Source: Candidatus Saccharimonadota bacterium (GTDB lineage: Bacteria > Patescibacteriota > Saccharimonadia > Saccharimonadales > Saccharimonadaceae). From it: a stretch of DNA of 64,000 bases. The notes beneath the pieces were generated by a model. It saw only the letters and a list, made by a program, of their open reading frames with translations, ran no database searches and was not told where the DNA came from. A program made the translations under genes and the position numbers. The stretch lies in contig JAFWLB010000003.1 in NCBI GenBank assembly GCA_017514025.1, positions 62,001 through 126,000 on the forward strand. The letters are read 5' to 3'. Below are positions 29,981 to 38,885 of the stretch, in pieces (positions within the stretch are counted from its first letter, which is position 1; every line of letters begins with the position of its first letter).

Positions 29981-30689
29981 GCAAAATTCCCTCCAAAACT
30001 TTTGCCAGCTCCGTGTATTTATCTCTTGCGACTCCGTGTCGCCCCACTGTTTTAATTGCCGTCACCCGCGGATTTTCTCTCAAAAGCCCCGGCACATTAT
30101 ACGACGCAATCAGCTGGTCTTCATCGCCATAAATCAAAACCGCCGGCACATCTATATTCGCTAGTACCGCATAATTGTTTTTGTCCATCACGATTTCATC
30201 CATAGAATTCCGGAAAGCCTTTGTCTCCAAAATCCCAGGTTTGCCAGTCCCCACCAGTTTTTCGAACATTTTCACGCCCTCCGCAAACTCCGGATGAGCA
30301 AAATCTCCCGGCGTATAAATAGGCGGCGAAATCAAAATCAGCTCCGCCACCGCATCTTTATAAGTATCAGCATAGCGCGTTACAATAAAAGTCCCCAGCG
30401 AATGCCCCACTAGCACCAGCGGCGTGCTGAGCCGTAGCTCCTCGATCGAATTATGCAAAGCCTCAAGCTGGTCATTATAATCATAATTCAATTCATCTCC
30501 CGCATACGACTCCCCAGACCCCAAAAGATCAAAAGTCACCAACCGCACATCTTTCAAAGTATCTTGCTCTTCCAAAAACTTCAAAGCATGGTCATAAGTT
30601 CGCGAGTCGGACGCTATCCCATGAATCATCGCCACAGTTAGTTTTGGTTTTTTACTAGCACAGTAGTCATGCGTTTTCGCTAGCTTCAT
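29973..30689 (-). CDS. Alpha/beta hydrolase
   Basis: 238 aa. Classical fold: oxyanion region MIHGIASDSRTY, nucleophile Ser in LVGHSLGTF, acid in IYGDEDQLI and His in VGRHGVARDKY. No signal peptide, so cytoplasmic. Substrate unknown; esterase or lipase-like activity is plausible. It overlaps the upstream phosphoesterase by 23 nt. Confidence 0.9.
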
Positions 30690-31659
30690 TTAGCACCTCC
30701 GGCATTATTTTGATAATTTCACTTACCACCTCCATATAATCCGTATCATAAGTTCGAAATCCGGCCGCATAGGGGTGTCCGCCCCCGCCAAAATATCCCG
30801 CGATTTTGTCTGCTACCGCTGCATCGGACGAGCAGCGAATTTTGCCAGTTACCTTCCCATCCGGATAGGTTTTAACTGCCACCGCCACTTTCACTCCCTC
30901 CACCAGCCGCATTTCTTCCAAAATCAAGACATTCGGATTATATTCATCGGAGTATTCCCGAATATCTTCCCATGGGATATGCACTGTCGCTAATTCCCCG
31001 TCCAAAGAATATTCTACTCGCTTAATCAAGTCCGCTTTATAATCCAAAATCCGTGGGGATTTTTTCATAAATTCTCGTCGCCGATCTTCCAAAATTGCCA
31101 CCGAAGCCCCGAGCCTTGTTAAATCTGCCGCTACTTCAAAAGTCTCTGCCGTCACGCTAGCACTAGTCAGTCCTAAAGTGTCGGACAACAAACCCTGAAA
31201 AATCGCTTCCGCCGCCGGCTGGTTGATTTCTATGTTTTGCTCTTTCGCAATTCGATAAATTACTTCCGTGCAGGACGGCCGTATTTCAATGATTGCTTCA
31301 TGCGGAAAATCAAGGTCATCTTCTGTTTCGTGATGATCGATCACTAGCACTGGCGCTCCATATAGGCGGTTTTTAATCGCCGCATCATCCAATAATTTAG
31401 ACAGCAATACTTTTGCCGCCGTATCTACAATAATATATCCATCTGCTAAGTAGTCAAACTCATTAGTCACTCGCGACCAGTCTTCAAAATAATGCAAATA
31501 CCGTGGGATATCTACTGGGCAATACAACGAAATCTCTTTGCCGTTCAACAAATAATCTAGCGCGATCGCACTGCCTAGAGAATCCCCATCCGGATTTTCC
31601 GCCTGAATCACACAAATCCGCTGCTTATCTTTCAAAAACTCCGTAAAAACATTATACAT
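30667..31659 (-). CDS. DHH-family phosphoesterase, NrnA-like
   Basis: 330 aa. DHH domain with NPDGDSLGSAIAL, DTA and VIDHHE; DHHA1 domain ending in FGGGGHPYAAGF. This is the arrangement of NrnA/RecJ-like nano-RNases that also act on pAp or cyclic dinucleotide products. TATAAT (31666-31671) ends 6 nt before the ATG. Divergent from the yqeG-like gene, separated by only 30 bp containing both -10 boxes. Confidence 0.9.
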   Translation of the reverse strand: MYNVFTEFLKDKQRICVIQAENPDGDSLGSAIALDYLLNGKEISLYCPVDIPRYLHYFEDWSRVTNEFDYLADGYIIVDTAAKVLLSKLLDDAAIKNRLYGAPVLVIDHHETEDDLDFPHEAIIEIRPSCTEVIYRIAKEQNIEINQPAAEAIFQGLLSDTLGLTSASVTAETFEVAADLTRLGASVAILEDRRREFMKKSPRILDYKADLIKRVEYSLDGELATVHIPWEDIREYSDEYNPNVLILEEMRLVEGVKVAVAVKTYPDGKVTGKIRCSSDAAVADKIAGYFGGGGHPYAAGFRTYDTDYMEVVSEIIKIMPEVLNEASENA

Positions 31660-31689
31660 ATAATAATTATATCATGATAAAATAGTTAC

Positions 31690-32121
31690 ATGAGTGTTTT
31701 TCGCGCAGACAGAAAATTTGAAAGATTCGAAGACGTCACTCCGGAATTACTAAAAAAAGAAGGCGTCAAACTTTTGTTGTGCGATTTAGACAATACCTTG
31801 AGATTACATTCCGAAAAAGAACCCGCCGACGAACTTTACGACTGGGTTGAAGATTGTCGCAAGGCCGGCGTTAAGATTGTAGTCATCTCCAACAACGGTC
31901 GCAAAAAAATGATGCAAAAATTTTGCGAACCCTTAAAAATCGATTGCGTTTGGTGGGCTAAAAAACCCGTCAGCGCCAAACTAACCGAAACCATGCAAAC
32001 TCATAATTTCCAACCTAGCGAAACCGTCATGCTCGGCGACAAATGGTCTACCGACGTTCTCGCTGCCAGATTCGCCAAAGTCCGCGCCTGGCAAGTAGAA
32101 CACAGAAAGAAGGTGGTATGA
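31690..32121 (+). CDS. YqeG-family HAD phosphatase
   Basis: 143 aa. HAD motif I LLCDLDNTL, motif II VVISNN and motif III/IV MLGDKWSTD. The family (YqeG, HAD-IIIA, related to phosphatidylglycerophosphate phosphatase Gep4) acts on small phosphates; its 4-nt overlap with pgsA, which makes phosphatidylglycerophosphate, suggests that it is the missing PGP phosphatase (inference from context and family). TAAAAT (31678-31683) ends 6 nt before the ATG. Confidence 0.88.
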   Translation: MSVFRADRKFERFEDVTPELLKKEGVKLLLCDLDNTLRLHSEKEPADELYDWVEDCRKAGVKIVVISNNGRKKMMQKFCEPLKIDCVWWAKKPVSAKLTETMQTHNFQPSETVMLGDKWSTDVLAARFAKVRAWQVEHRKKVV

Positions 32122-32690
32122 GCAGCAAAAAACAGACGGCAGGATCCGCCCAGCTCACTGGCCCCACGATCCTAACGATCTTGCGCATGCTTTTGTCGAT
32201 CATTTTTGTAATTTTTGCCCTTTTGCCCGACACTTGGGCCAAAATCACTGCGCTCGTCATTTTTGTTATTGCCTCCCTGACCGACCTCATCGACGGCAAA
32301 TGGGCTCGCAAACAAAAAATCGTCACCGATCTCGGCGCCTTCCTCGACCCTCTGGCCGACAAAATGCTTGTCAACCTCGCCTTTCTCGTTCTTGTCTATC
32401 TGGGCGTCGTCCCGCTTTGGGTTTTTGCCGTTATTTTGATCCGTGATTTTGCCGTGGATGGCCTCCGTATGATGGCGGCGCGCACTGGCATTACTATTGC
32501 TGCCAGCAAATATGGCAAATGGAAAACCACCTTCCAAATGACCGCGCTCATCATCATTTTACTCAATTTGATCGTCAATCTCGAAGCATTCGCCATCCTC
32601 GGCAACATTGCCCTCTATCTCGCCCTCGCCCTCACTATCTTCTCCGGCGGCGACTACCTCCTCAAAGGTTACAAAAAACTTATCAAATAA
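32118..32690 (+). CDS. pgsA: CDP-diacylglycerol-glycerol-3-phosphate phosphatidyltransferase
   Basis: 190 aa, about five membrane helices. CDP-alcohol phosphatidyltransferase motif: DLIDGKWAR followed by GAFLDPLADK (DGxxAR-x8-GxxxDxxxD). It makes phosphatidylglycerophosphate from CDP-diacylglycerol. The start is the ATG at 32118 with an AAGGTGG ribosome binding site, overlapping the phosphatase gene by 4 nt. It is convergent with cdsA, which supplies its substrate. Confidence 0.93.
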   Translation: MSSKKQTAGSAQLTGPTILTILRMLLSIIFVIFALLPDTWAKITALVIFVIASLTDLIDGKWARKQKIVTDLGAFLDPLADKMLVNLAFLVLVYLGVVPLWVFAVILIRDFAVDGLRMMAARTGITIAASKYGKWKTTFQMTALIIILLNLIVNLEAFAILGNIALYLALALTIFSGGDYLLKGYKKLIK

Positions 32691-32693
32691 TTT

Positions 32694-33380
32694 TTATACC
32701 AACAACGAAATCAAAAGCAGCACGCTACACGCAAAAGCCGTTGAGTCGATCCGATCCAAAAACCCCCCGTGCCCTTCCGAGCCACCTACCACCATTTCTA
32801 ATTTTGCAAACAGCGGGTTCTTTATTAAAATCTCATTCGAATCTTTCACTTTAAATCTGCGCTTCAGGTAGCTCTCAAACAAATCCCCTATTAGCGCCAA
32901 CGGCCCACACAGCAAATACATCCAATCTGTTGCAAAGTTCCCCGTCGTCGCCATCAAGATGGCCACCATCCCCACCGCCATCGAAATCCCCAAAATCGTC
33001 CCCTCCCAAGTCTTATTTTTTGAAATGTGCGGAAACGGTCGTGATTTCTTAAACACCTTCCCGCCAAACAATTTGCCAAACAAATATGCAAAAATATCAT
33101 ACCCCGGCACCCCCAAAATAATATACCAAAAATGATTTACGTCAATCCGGGCTATGAAAATCACGCTACAAACCAAAAATAGCAACTCCACGATTGCTAA
33201 AATTACGTTTTCGGCCTTGTGCCGTCTCTTAAAGAAACTCAGGAGCTCCACTGCTGCCACTAGGGCAAAAAGTCCAAACAAAATTCTAAACGGAACTGCG
33301 TCAAAGGTATAAAGCGCAATCAGTGCTACCGCGAACATTGACAACCCCACTGTCACCCTCACCTTGAAGTTCTTATCCAT
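32694..33380 (-). CDS. cdsA: Phosphatidate cytidylyltransferase
   Basis: 228 aa, about seven membrane helices. C-terminal signature GDLFESYLKRRFKVKDSN, then a ~14-residue insertion relative to the usual form, then GHGGFLDRIDS. It makes CDP-diacylglycerol from phosphatidate and CTP. The start is taken at the ATG at 33380; a GTG two codons upstream overlaps the promoter. It is divergent from the acyl-AMP ligase gene. Confidence 0.95.
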   Translation of the reverse strand: MDKNFKVRVTVGLSMFAVALIALYTFDAVPFRILFGLFALVAAVELLSFFKRRHKAENVILAIVELLFLVCSVIFIARIDVNHFWYIILGVPGYDIFAYLFGKLFGGKVFKKSRPFPHISKNKTWEGTILGISMAVGMVAILMATTGNFATDWMYLLCGPLALIGDLFESYLKRRFKVKDSNEILIKNPLFAKLEMVVGGSEGHGGFLDRIDSTAFACSVLLLISLLV

Positions 33381-33386
33381 ATCCAC

Positions 33387-33392
33387 ATTATA
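33387..33392 (-). promoter_or_regulatory. -10 box of cdsA, defines leaderless ATG
   Basis: TGA-TATAAT on the minus strand, ending 6 nt before the ATG at 33380. A second TATAAT on the + strand (33414-33419) serves the acyl-AMP ligase 6 nt before its ATG, making this a back-to-back leaderless promoter pair within 45 bp. Confidence 0.65.
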
Positions 33393-33425
33393 TCACAATT
33401 TTTTCTGCCATGATATAATTGTTGT

Positions 33426-35159
33426 ATGCCTCTAGAAATTATTTATCGCAAACTCAAAAACACTTTACGCAAGCTCGACATGAAGCTCGAAAGTGCCAAA
33501 TATAAATATATCGATCAACTCCCGGAAAATATCGAATATTTTGACGGTGGGCTATATGACGCCATCTACGAAGCTAGCTGCAAATACCCCCACAACGTCG
33601 CTCTCGAATATTTCGATACCCAGATCACTTACAAGGAAATGATCAAAAAAATCAACCGCGTCGCCGCCGCTCTAAAAGCCATCGGCGCCGAAAAGGGCGA
33701 AAACATCAGCATCTGCATGCCCAATACCCCAGAAGCCGTCTACATGATTTACGCCGTTAACGAGATTGGCGCCGTCGCCAACATGATTCATCCCCTTTCC
33801 TCTGAAAAAGAAATCGAAGATTATCTAAATCAAGCTCATTCCAAAATCATGCTCTGCATCGATGTTTCTTATCCTCGAGCCGAAAACATCATTAAAAACA
33901 CCGACGTCGAACAATTAATCGTAGTTTCGCCTTCTCGTTCCATGGCTCGCTTGGTGCGTATTATTTACAAACTTACCAAAGGCCGCAAAAATCACGTCAA
34001 AACATCCCAGCACGTCATTACTTGGGATCGTTTTCTCGTGAAGGCCAATCGTTTCGTCGGTAACCCCCACGCCAGAGTCAATCCAAACGACAGTGCCATC
34101 ATCATGTATTCTGGCGGCACCACCGGCAAACCCAAAGGCATCGTTCTTTCTAACCTCAATTTCAACGCCCAGGCCCTCGGCGCCAAATACCTCGTCCCAG
34201 AACTGTTTAAGCCCAACTACTCCTTCATGGCCTTTTTGCCCAATTTTCACGCTTTTGGCTTTGGTTGCTGCATCCACATGCCACTATACTTCGGCGCCCG
34301 TGCTTTCCTTATCCCCCAGTTTAACCCTAAAAAGTTCAAAAGCTATATCACTAAATACAAAGTAGATATTTTGGTCGGCGTTCCCACCGTTTTTGAATAT
34401 CTCACCAAAATCAAATTCAAAAAAGACGGCCTCAAAAATGTCAAATACGTCGTTTCTGGCGGCGACGTAGTCAGCATGTCATCTAAAGAAATCATCAATG
34501 ATTTTCTTAAAGAACATGGCTCCAAAGCCATCATGGAAAACGGCTACGGCCTCACCGAGGCTTCTGGTGGTTTTATTTTCTCGCCTCGCAGCGTCGCTAG
34601 AGACCCAGACGGCATCGGCTTCCCCATCCCCGATAATGAAGTCATCATTGTGAACCCCAAAACCGGCAAAGAAGTCCCCATCGGCGAGGACGGTGAAATC
34701 GTTGTTCGCGGCCTTTCCGTGATGAAGGGATATTTGGGCAAACCCAAAGAGACTGCCGAGGCTTTCATCAAAGTGGGCAACAAAAAATATCTTCGCACCG
34801 GTGATATCGGCTATGTCGACGAAAATGGCCTTTTCCATTTCCGCTCTCGACTCAAACGCATGATTGTTTCCAACGGTTACAATATCTATCCCGCCAATAT
34901 CGAAGACGTCACTTTAAAATGTAAATCTGTTACCAGTTGCGCTGTCGTCGGCAAAGAAGACAAGCTTCGTGGTGAAAAGGTAGCAGTTTTCGCCGTCCTC
35001 GCTCCAGATGTCTCCGAACGCGCTGTTCGCAAAGAACTAAACACTATCTACAAAAAACACCTTGCTAAATATGAAATCCCCCGCGAGATTCGTTTCATCG
35101 ACGAGCTCCCCAAGACCAAACTCGCCAAAGTAGACTTCCGAGCCTTAGAGCAATTATAA
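33426..35159 (+). CDS. AMP-forming acyl-CoA synthetase/acyl-AMP ligase
   Basis: 577 aa, ANL superfamily. A3 phosphate loop MYSGGTTGKPKG, A5 ENGYGLTEASGG, A7/A8 YLRTGDIGYVDENGLFHFRSRLKRMI and A10 Lys in PKTKLAKVDF. The length and motifs fit long-chain acyl-CoA synthetases. It would activate free fatty acids; with the PlsC-like protein, CdsA and PgsA in the same window it suggests use of acquired fatty acids for phospholipids (inference). TATAAT ends 6 nt before the ATG. It overlaps recR by 6 nt convergently. Confidence 0.93.
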   Translation: MPLEIIYRKLKNTLRKLDMKLESAKYKYIDQLPENIEYFDGGLYDAIYEASCKYPHNVALEYFDTQITYKEMIKKINRVAAALKAIGAEKGENISICMPNTPEAVYMIYAVNEIGAVANMIHPLSSEKEIEDYLNQAHSKIMLCIDVSYPRAENIIKNTDVEQLIVVSPSRSMARLVRIIYKLTKGRKNHVKTSQHVITWDRFLVKANRFVGNPHARVNPNDSAIIMYSGGTTGKPKGIVLSNLNFNAQALGAKYLVPELFKPNYSFMAFLPNFHAFGFGCCIHMPLYFGARAFLIPQFNPKKFKSYITKYKVDILVGVPTVFEYLTKIKFKKDGLKNVKYVVSGGDVVSMSSKEIINDFLKEHGSKAIMENGYGLTEASGGFIFSPRSVARDPDGIGFPIPDNEVIIVNPKTGKEVPIGEDGEIVVRGLSVMKGYLGKPKETAEAFIKVGNKKYLRTGDIGYVDENGLFHFRSRLKRMIVSNGYNIYPANIEDVTLKCKSVTSCAVVGKEDKLRGEKVAVFAVLAPDVSERAVRKELNTIYKKHLAKYEIPREIRFIDELPKTKLAKVDFRALEQL

Positions 35160-35759
35160 TTGCGTCCTATTCTCAAGTGCTGCACTTAGCGTAATCTGAT
35201 CTGCGTAAGATAAGTCCACGCCAAGCGGCAATCCGCGCGCAAGCCTTGTCAATTTCAGCGTCGGATTTTGTTCATGTAGCAGTTTCTCGAGCAATAGCGC
35301 CGTCGATTCCCCTTCCACCGATGGATTAGTCGCAATAATCACTTCTTTTACGTTATCATCATTTACGCGCTTGATTAACTCTCCGATGTGCAGCTGCTCC
35401 GGCGTAATTCCGTCAATCGGCGAAATCGCCCCACCCAGCACATGATAGGTGCCTTTATAACCATGTGTTTGTTCGATAGCATAAATATCCAGCGGCTCTT
35501 CCACTACCAGCACAGTAGATTTATCCCGCGTCGGGTCAGAATAAAACGACGAAACTTCCTCATCTGCGTCAATCAAAGCGAAGGTTATCGGGCAAGACTT
35601 TACGCCTGTATGTAATTCCGCCAAAGTCTCCGCAATATTTTCAGAAACTTTAGGATTTGACCGAAACAAATAATAAGCATACCGTTCCGCCGTGCGCGGC
35701 CCCACACCCGGCAAACGTCCCAAAGCTTCAATTACATTATTCAATGCCGCTGGCAGCAT
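35154..35759 (-). CDS. recR: Recombination mediator RecR without its Cys4 zinc finger
   Basis: 201 aa, normal length. N-terminal helix-hairpin-helix (ALGRLPGVGPRTAERYAYYL) and Toprim domain (VVEEPLDIYAIE, GGAISPIDGI) with the Walker-like C-terminal part are intact. The zinc finger (about 54-76) that usually has CxxC...CxxC keeps only one Cys (KSCPITFALIDADEE). It loads RecA in gap repair with RecF/RecO. It lies immediately after ybaB, the conserved ybaB-recR pair. Confidence 0.95.
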   Translation of the reverse strand: MLPAALNNVIEALGRLPGVGPRTAERYAYYLFRSNPKVSENIAETLAELHTGVKSCPITFALIDADEEVSSFYSDPTRDKSTVLVVEEPLDIYAIEQTHGYKGTYHVLGGAISPIDGITPEQLHIGELIKRVNDDNVKEVIIATNPSVEGESTALLLEKLLHEQNPTLKLTRLARGLPLGVDLSYADQITLSAALENRTQL

Positions 35760-35761
35760 TT

Positions 35762-36067
35762 TTACATCCCGCCGATACCGAGGTTACCTAGTCCGCCCAT
35801 CAGTGGCTTCATTTTATCTGTGGCAATTTCCTGTGCCTTAGCAAAACCATCTCGCATGCAGTTTTCGATCCAGCGCTCCAACTCGCGGATATCGTTCAAA
35901 TCAACTTTTTCCGGGTCAATCTTTACTTTTTTGACTTTTAACTCCCCGCTAATTTGCACCACCACCGCCCCGTCGCCGGCTTCTACTTCTACAATTTCAT
36001 TTTTCAACTCTTTTTGCGCTTTACGCAATTGATTGATCATTTTCATTTGGTCCATCGTTTGGCCCAT
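35762..36067 (-). CDS. ybaB: YbaB/EbfC nucleoid-associated protein
   Basis: 101 aa. Small DNA-binding dimer: central GDGAVVVQISGELKVKKVKIDPE, a Met/Gly-rich tail (MGGLGNLGIGGM) typical of the family. AAGGAG ribosome binding site just before the ATG. In most bacteria the order is dnaX-ybaB-recR; here dnaB and a membrane glycosyltransferase-like gene sit between dnaX and ybaB. Confidence 0.94.
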   Translation of the reverse strand: MGQTMDQMKMINQLRKAQKELKNEIVEVEAGDGAVVVQISGELKVKKVKIDPEKVDLNDIRELERWIENCMRDGFAKAQEIATDKMKPLMGGLGNLGIGGM

Positions 36068-36068
36068 A

Positions 36069-37511
36069 TTATTCTCCTTCTTTTTCCTCTACGTGTTGAT
36101 ATACATATATTATATCAGAATTTTCTCGCATCGACGAGGTGATAATTCTGTCCAACTTATAATCTTTCGGCGCTTTCTCCGGCTCGCCCAAAAACGCTAG
36201 CCGCTCGCCCTCTACCTCATCCGTCACCTTTATATCGGTAGACTCTTCCAAAATCTTGTAAAAATCATAATCTTCGTTTACCAAGAAATATTCATCTGTC
36301 AAATTTTCTCGTGTCACTTCCAGAGTGTAGCTAAATTCATTGGCGATATTAGGATTATACCGATAGCCATAAATATATTGCAAAAGCCCCGGGATAATCA
36401 TAAGTCCAAACAAAATCGATAGCGGCAAAATCGCCGAAATTCGCGCGTAGGGATTTTCCGGGAACAACCCGTACCATTTTTCCAACAAGTATTTCAACCC
36501 ATGCGCTACCAAAATCGAAAATGGTAAGATGAAGAAAATCACTGCTTGTGGGTTAAACCCAGTGATGATCAGACAAAATACCAACAAAATCGTCGCAATC
36601 GAATTTCTAGAAGCAAAGAACCCTTTGGTGGTCGAAAACAATCCGATCAAAGCCAACGCGAACAGCGGCAAACTAATCAGAGGCGAGAGAAACACGCTCT
36701 CTACCGTATTGTGCCAAGAAAATACTGGCGCTAACCCTGTAGCGATGTTACCAAAGAAATCGCCAGGCTGGAAATCTTTAGTAAATAATAATTCGGAAAT
36801 CGTTTCCGGATGATGATAAATACTTATTCCCAGCACCGTAAATCCAGCAATCAAAATCAGGCACACCACTATTAATGGCAATTTTGGCAATTTTTTCAAA
36901 ATAAATCTTAGATGTGGCTGGAACAATACGAACAACACGCAAAATACCGCAAAATATATCATATAGGGCGTAAAAATCGACAGTAGCATCGCAATCGCAA
37001 ACATGAAGCTATATAACGGCTTCGGCCGCTTTTCGCCTTGAATTTTCGACCCCAACCACAATAGCAATGTTGGCCAAAACACCAGCATAATCAACGGCGT
37101 GCCCGAGCCTGCTAAAAACAAGAATGGCGTCGATAGCACAATTAAACATGATGCTAACAGTGAGACATTATTTTTGAACCAACGGTTTAACAACAATATC
37201 AGTAGAAACCCGAGTAATAATCCAACCAAAATGCTCGGTAATTTAATTGCGTAAGGTGTCAGTCCAAAAATCATAATCGAAAACTTTTGTACCAACCGAT
37301 ACGGCAAGTCTACCAAATCGCCGTTCAAGATTCCCTCTTTGCCCAGATAGTACGAACTAGTTGCTGATTCAATTTCCGCCTCAGACAACCCCGCCTGCGC
37401 CACCACCGGCATCATAAATAACATTATCACAAATGCTAAGCCTAGCACAATGTAACCGATCACGAACCGATGTCGATACAAAAAAAGTTTAGAAATGATA
37501 ATTTTCTTCAC
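36069..37511 (-). CDS. Polytopic membrane protein, GT39/ArnT-like glycosyltransferase
   Basis: 480 aa, about ten membrane helices. The first outer loop carries GLSEAEIESATSSYYLG, the position where GT39/GT83 (PMT, ArnT) enzymes have their catalytic acidic residues, and the C-terminal ~90 residues form a soluble outer domain. It probably transfers a sugar from a lipid carrier to an envelope acceptor. The start is GTG with TATAAT (37519-37524) 7 nt before it. Assignment is by topology and loop 1 only. Confidence 0.7.
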   Translation of the reverse strand: MKKIIISKLFLYRHRFVIGYIVLGLAFVIMLFMMPVVAQAGLSEAEIESATSSYYLGKEGILNGDLVDLPYRLVQKFSIMIFGLTPYAIKLPSILVGLLLGFLLILLLNRWFKNNVSLLASCLIVLSTPFLFLAGSGTPLIMLVFWPTLLLWLGSKIQGEKRPKPLYSFMFAIAMLLSIFTPYMIYFAVFCVLFVLFQPHLRFILKKLPKLPLIVVCLILIAGFTVLGISIYHHPETISELLFTKDFQPGDFFGNIATGLAPVFSWHNTVESVFLSPLISLPLFALALIGLFSTTKGFFASRNSIATILLVFCLIITGFNPQAVIFFILPFSILVAHGLKYLLEKWYGLFPENPYARISAILPLSILFGLMIIPGLLQYIYGYRYNPNIANEFSYTLEVTRENLTDEYFLVNEDYDFYKILEESTDIKVTDEVEGERLAFLGEPEKAPKDYKLDRIITSSMRENSDIIYVYQHVEEKEGE

Positions 37512-37526
37512 AATAATAATTATACA

Positions 37527-38885
37527 TTATTCATGAGTTTTATCAAGCGACATAAACCTTGACTTTTCCCCGTCGAAATAAAGCTCAATCACTCCAATCG
37601 CCCCGTGCCGATGTTTACGAATTAAAAGTTCCGTAATATTAGTATCTTCCTCTTCCGGTTTTTTGTAATAGTCTATTCGGTGTAAAAACATTACAAGGTC
37701 GGCGTCCTGCTCAATCGACCCCGACTCCCGAAGATCTGACAAAACTGGTCGCGGATCGTCTCGCCCAGTTACATTACGCGATAGCTGCGCCAAAGCCACC
37801 ACCGGTATTTCCAGCTCTCGCGCTAGAATTTTTAGCCCGCGCGAAATCTCCGTCACTTCCTGCACTCGGTTCCCGGCGTAACGATCCGAGCCAGCCATCA
37901 ACTGCAAATAGTCCACGATCACCACGCCAATACCGTGGTCGTGCATTGCCCGCCGCGCCTTATTGCGCAGTTCCGCAATTGTCATTGCGCTCGTATCATC
38001 AATATAGATTGGCAGTTCGTCAATTTCTCCCAGCGCGTCTCCAATTCGCGAAAACTCCTCGTCTGATAAATTCCCTGTCCGCATCCGCCAGTTATCTACG
38101 TCGGCAATGTCCGAAATCATCCGATCCACAATTTCATTTGCCGCCATCTCCATCGAAAAGAACAGCACGCCTTTTTTGTTGATGTTCGCAATATTATAAG
38201 CCAAATTTTGCGCAAAAGTCGTTTTACCCATCGCCGGCCGCGCTCCGATAATCACCAAATCTCCCTTTTGCAGACCCGCAGTCTTTTTATCCAAATCCGC
38301 AAAACCAGTCTTTAGACCCCTCAGAGCTCCTTTATTTTTTTGTAATTCCGCAATGCGTTCCAAAGCGTCCGCCAGCAACTGATCCATCGCCACGTAATCG
38401 CTTCTCACAATTTTATCCGATACCTCAAACAGCTCTCGCTCGGCCTCACCCACTAGATCGTCCACATTCGCATCTTCTGCATAAGCCTTGTCCGCAATAT
38501 TATTTCCAGCTTTGATTAGTTTCCGCCGTGTAGATGCTTTTTCCACAATCTCAGCGTAAGCCTTAGCATGCGCTGCCGCCGGCACAAAGTTCGATAGTTC
38601 CGTCAAATACGGCGCTCCTCCGATTTCTTTCAGCTTTTTCTGTGATTTCAATTTCGCCGTCAAAGTTAAAAGGTCAATCGGCTTATGTTGGTCATACAGT
38701 TCCGCCATTGCCGCAAAAATCGTCTGGTGGCGATTTTCGTAAAAATCATCTGGTCTAATAATCGTCAAAATCTCCGCCATAGCTTCGTCCGACAGCATCA
38801 TTGCACCAAGTAGCGATTTTTCAGCCTCGACATCCTGTGGCGGTATCCTGCCACCATTACTGGAACGGGTCGTATCCTCCATCAT
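37527..38885 (-). CDS. dnaB: Replicative DNA helicase DnaB
   Basis: 452 aa. N-terminal primase-interacting domain (PPQDVEAEKSLLGAMM), linker, RecA-like C-terminal motor with Walker A GARPAMGKTTFA, Walker B VVIVDYLQLM and DLRESGSIEQDADLVMFLHR. It unwinds DNA at the fork. AGGAGAGG ribosome binding site; the start (two adjacent ATGs) lies 29 nt inside dnaX, coupling helicase and clamp loader synthesis. Confidence 0.97.
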   Translation of the reverse strand: MMEDTTRSSNGGRIPPQDVEAEKSLLGAMMLSDEAMAEILTIIRPDDFYENRHQTIFAAMAELYDQHKPIDLLTLTAKLKSQKKLKEIGGAPYLTELSNFVPAAAHAKAYAEIVEKASTRRKLIKAGNNIADKAYAEDANVDDLVGEAERELFEVSDKIVRSDYVAMDQLLADALERIAELQKNKGALRGLKTGFADLDKKTAGLQKGDLVIIGARPAMGKTTFAQNLAYNIANINKKGVLFFSMEMAANEIVDRMISDIADVDNWRMRTGNLSDEEFSRIGDALGEIDELPIYIDDTSAMTIAELRNKARRAMHDHGIGVVIVDYLQLMAGSDRYAGNRVQEVTEISRGLKILARELEIPVVALAQLSRNVTGRDDPRPVLSDLRESGSIEQDADLVMFLHRIDYYKKPEEEDTNITELLIRKHRHGAIGVIELYFDGEKSRFMSLDKTHE

